7,016 nucleotides of DNA from a bacterium (GTDB taxonomy: Bacteria > Electryoneota > Electryoneia > Electryoneales > Electryoneaceae): assembly GCA_014729955.1 (NCBI GenBank), contig WJJA01000210.1, positions 1-7,016 of the forward strand. Reading direction: 5' to 3'. Both the position numbers and the translations under genes were made by a program. Shown here piece by piece: positions 6,366 through 7,016 of this stretch; positions within the stretch are counted from its first letter, which is position 1; every line of letters starts with the position of its first letter. The notes beneath the pieces are model-generated. The model was not told the DNA's origin. It was given only the letters and a program-made list of their open reading frames with translations, and made no database searches.

Positions 6366-7016
6366 ATGTCCGAGGTCAACGACGGTGGTCGTTTCCTGAT
6401 CGCTGCAGGTTTGGACTCTTCGCAACTGCATCCGTTCATCGACGCCTTCGACCAACGGTCACGTGATATTATTTCACTGGATGCCTGGAAGCAGCAGCTC
6501 CCGTCTCCCAATCGGCGTGCTCTGTTCCTGCATGAAGAAGAACACGGCATCGATGACCGGTTTCGACCCTACCTGCAACGAATTGATGAAATGGTTTCCC
6601 AGCATCGTGTCGTGATCGACTGGGGTTCATGGGATGCCCTGCACATCCCGGCACTGCACGAGGCGTTCTCCCTTGACGGCGTGCTCTACCTGCATGAAAA
6701 CGGGATTACCGCCGTGCAGTATACCCTGCGGCAACTGGAAACCGGGGGAGAGCCGTCGGAGTGGTATCTCGATACCTACCTTCGGCTTCGCTGGAAACAC
6801 CTGGGCACACCGGGCAAAGACTGGGACGAACGCGACCTGTGGGAAAAGATCTGCTTCGACTGGAGCAGCCGTCTTCCGCTTGCAAAGCAGGTGGCGTCGG
6901 CATTGAAGGGGACACCGGTCGCGGAATTTCGGGTGGAGGATCTGTTCGACCGCAACACGGACAGCATGCAGAAAATGGCGATGATGCTGCAGGTTTCCTT
7001 CGATGAGTATTTCAAT
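6366..7016 (+). CDS. Sulfotransferase-like protein with degenerate cofactor motifs (3' end outside window)
   Basis: The frame is open for 217 codons from an ATG with a strong Shine-Dalgarno and runs off the window, so the C-terminus is missing. There is no signal peptide or membrane segment, so the product is probably cytoplasmic. Its layout follows PAPS-dependent sulfotransferases. An N-terminal strand plus loop (FLIAAGLDSSQLHPFIDAF, 10-28) sits where the 5'-phosphosulfate loop normally is. A central segment (VVIDWGSWDALHIPALHEAF, 82-101) is followed by VLYLHENGITAVQYTLRQ (106-123), where families usually show 'hLvRDpRdvv.S'. The late segment VAEFRVEDLFDRNTDSMQ (185-202) resembles the 'yl.lRYEDL..dp' motif common in that fold. 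The basic and Ser/Thr residues that bind PAPS in the first two motifs are absent, so it may be a non-catalytic or repurposed member. The family assignment rests on pattern memory only and is moderate; the reading frame is secure. The gene is divergent from the peptidase gene. Confidence 0.6.
   Translation, partial: MSEVNDGGRFLIAAGLDSSQLHPFIDAFDQRSRDIISLDAWKQQLPSPNRRALFLHEEEHGIDDRFRPYLQRIDEMVSQHRVVIDWGSWDALHIPALHEAFSLDGVLYLHENGITAVQYTLRQLETGGEPSEWYLDTYLRLRWKHLGTPGKDWDERDLWEKICFDWSSRLPLAKQVASALKGTPVAEFRVEDLFDRNTDSMQKMAMMLQVSFDEYFN

Noticed and set aside
6089..6550. Upstream in-frame extension of the peptidase frame on the minus strand by about 154 codons
   Set aside because: It would run under the divergent gene starting at 6366. 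The added segment is Arg/Cys/Ser-rich and unlike a coding N-terminus, and the start at 6088 has an ideal Shine-Dalgarno plus a complete signal peptide.
1..7016. A defence, CRISPR, retron or mobile-element system
   Set aside because: No spaced direct repeats, transposase, integrase, reverse transcriptase, nuclease or toxin-antitoxin signature was seen in any gene or gap; the three genes are explained as surface proteins and a sulfotransferase-like protein.

Overview
This bacterial window shows three genes on GC-rich DNA, with short AT-rich stretches only where promoters would be expected. The most informative gene encodes a 1692-residue exported protein on the minus strand (1010-6088). It has a signal peptide, a gingipain-type (family C25) peptidase module and a C-terminal type IX secretion system (T9SS) type A sorting domain with the hallmark YPNPFNPTT. 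T9SS is confined to the Fibrobacterota-Chlorobiota-Bacteroidota (FCB) group and allied phyla. The YPNPFNPTT form together with GC-rich coding suggests a less-studied FCB lineage (for example Latescibacterota, KSB1, Marinimicrobia or Eisenbacteria-like) rather than a classical low-GC Bacteroidota. This placement is inference; no rRNA or marker gene is present.

Layout: positions 1-247 hold no confident gene, only a possible 29-codon tail of a gene entering from the left and an AT-rich upstream region. Positions 248-898 (+) encode a secreted 216-residue protein made of about five to six degenerate repeats of about 30 residues, of unknown function. It converges on the peptidase gene, and the 111-bp gap between them carries a strong GC-rich hairpin (953-984) suited to stopping transcription from both sides. 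The giant peptidase gene fills 1010-6088 (-). A 277-bp intergenic region (6089-6365) separates it from a divergent gene on the + strand (6366 to the window end, incomplete). That gene encodes a cytoplasmic protein that looks like a sulfotransferase fold whose cofactor-binding motifs are degenerate.

The three genes are not an operon: two converge and two diverge, so a shared pathway cannot be claimed. The points worth a second look lie mostly inside the proteins. The C25 module keeps its catalytic Cys but has Tyr where gingipains have the catalytic His. A propeller-like region seems to be inserted inside a BACON-like beta-sandwich. The partial gene appears to be a sulfotransferase relative without its PAPS-binding signature. 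I saw no defence system, CRISPR array, mobile element, tRNA or rRNA.
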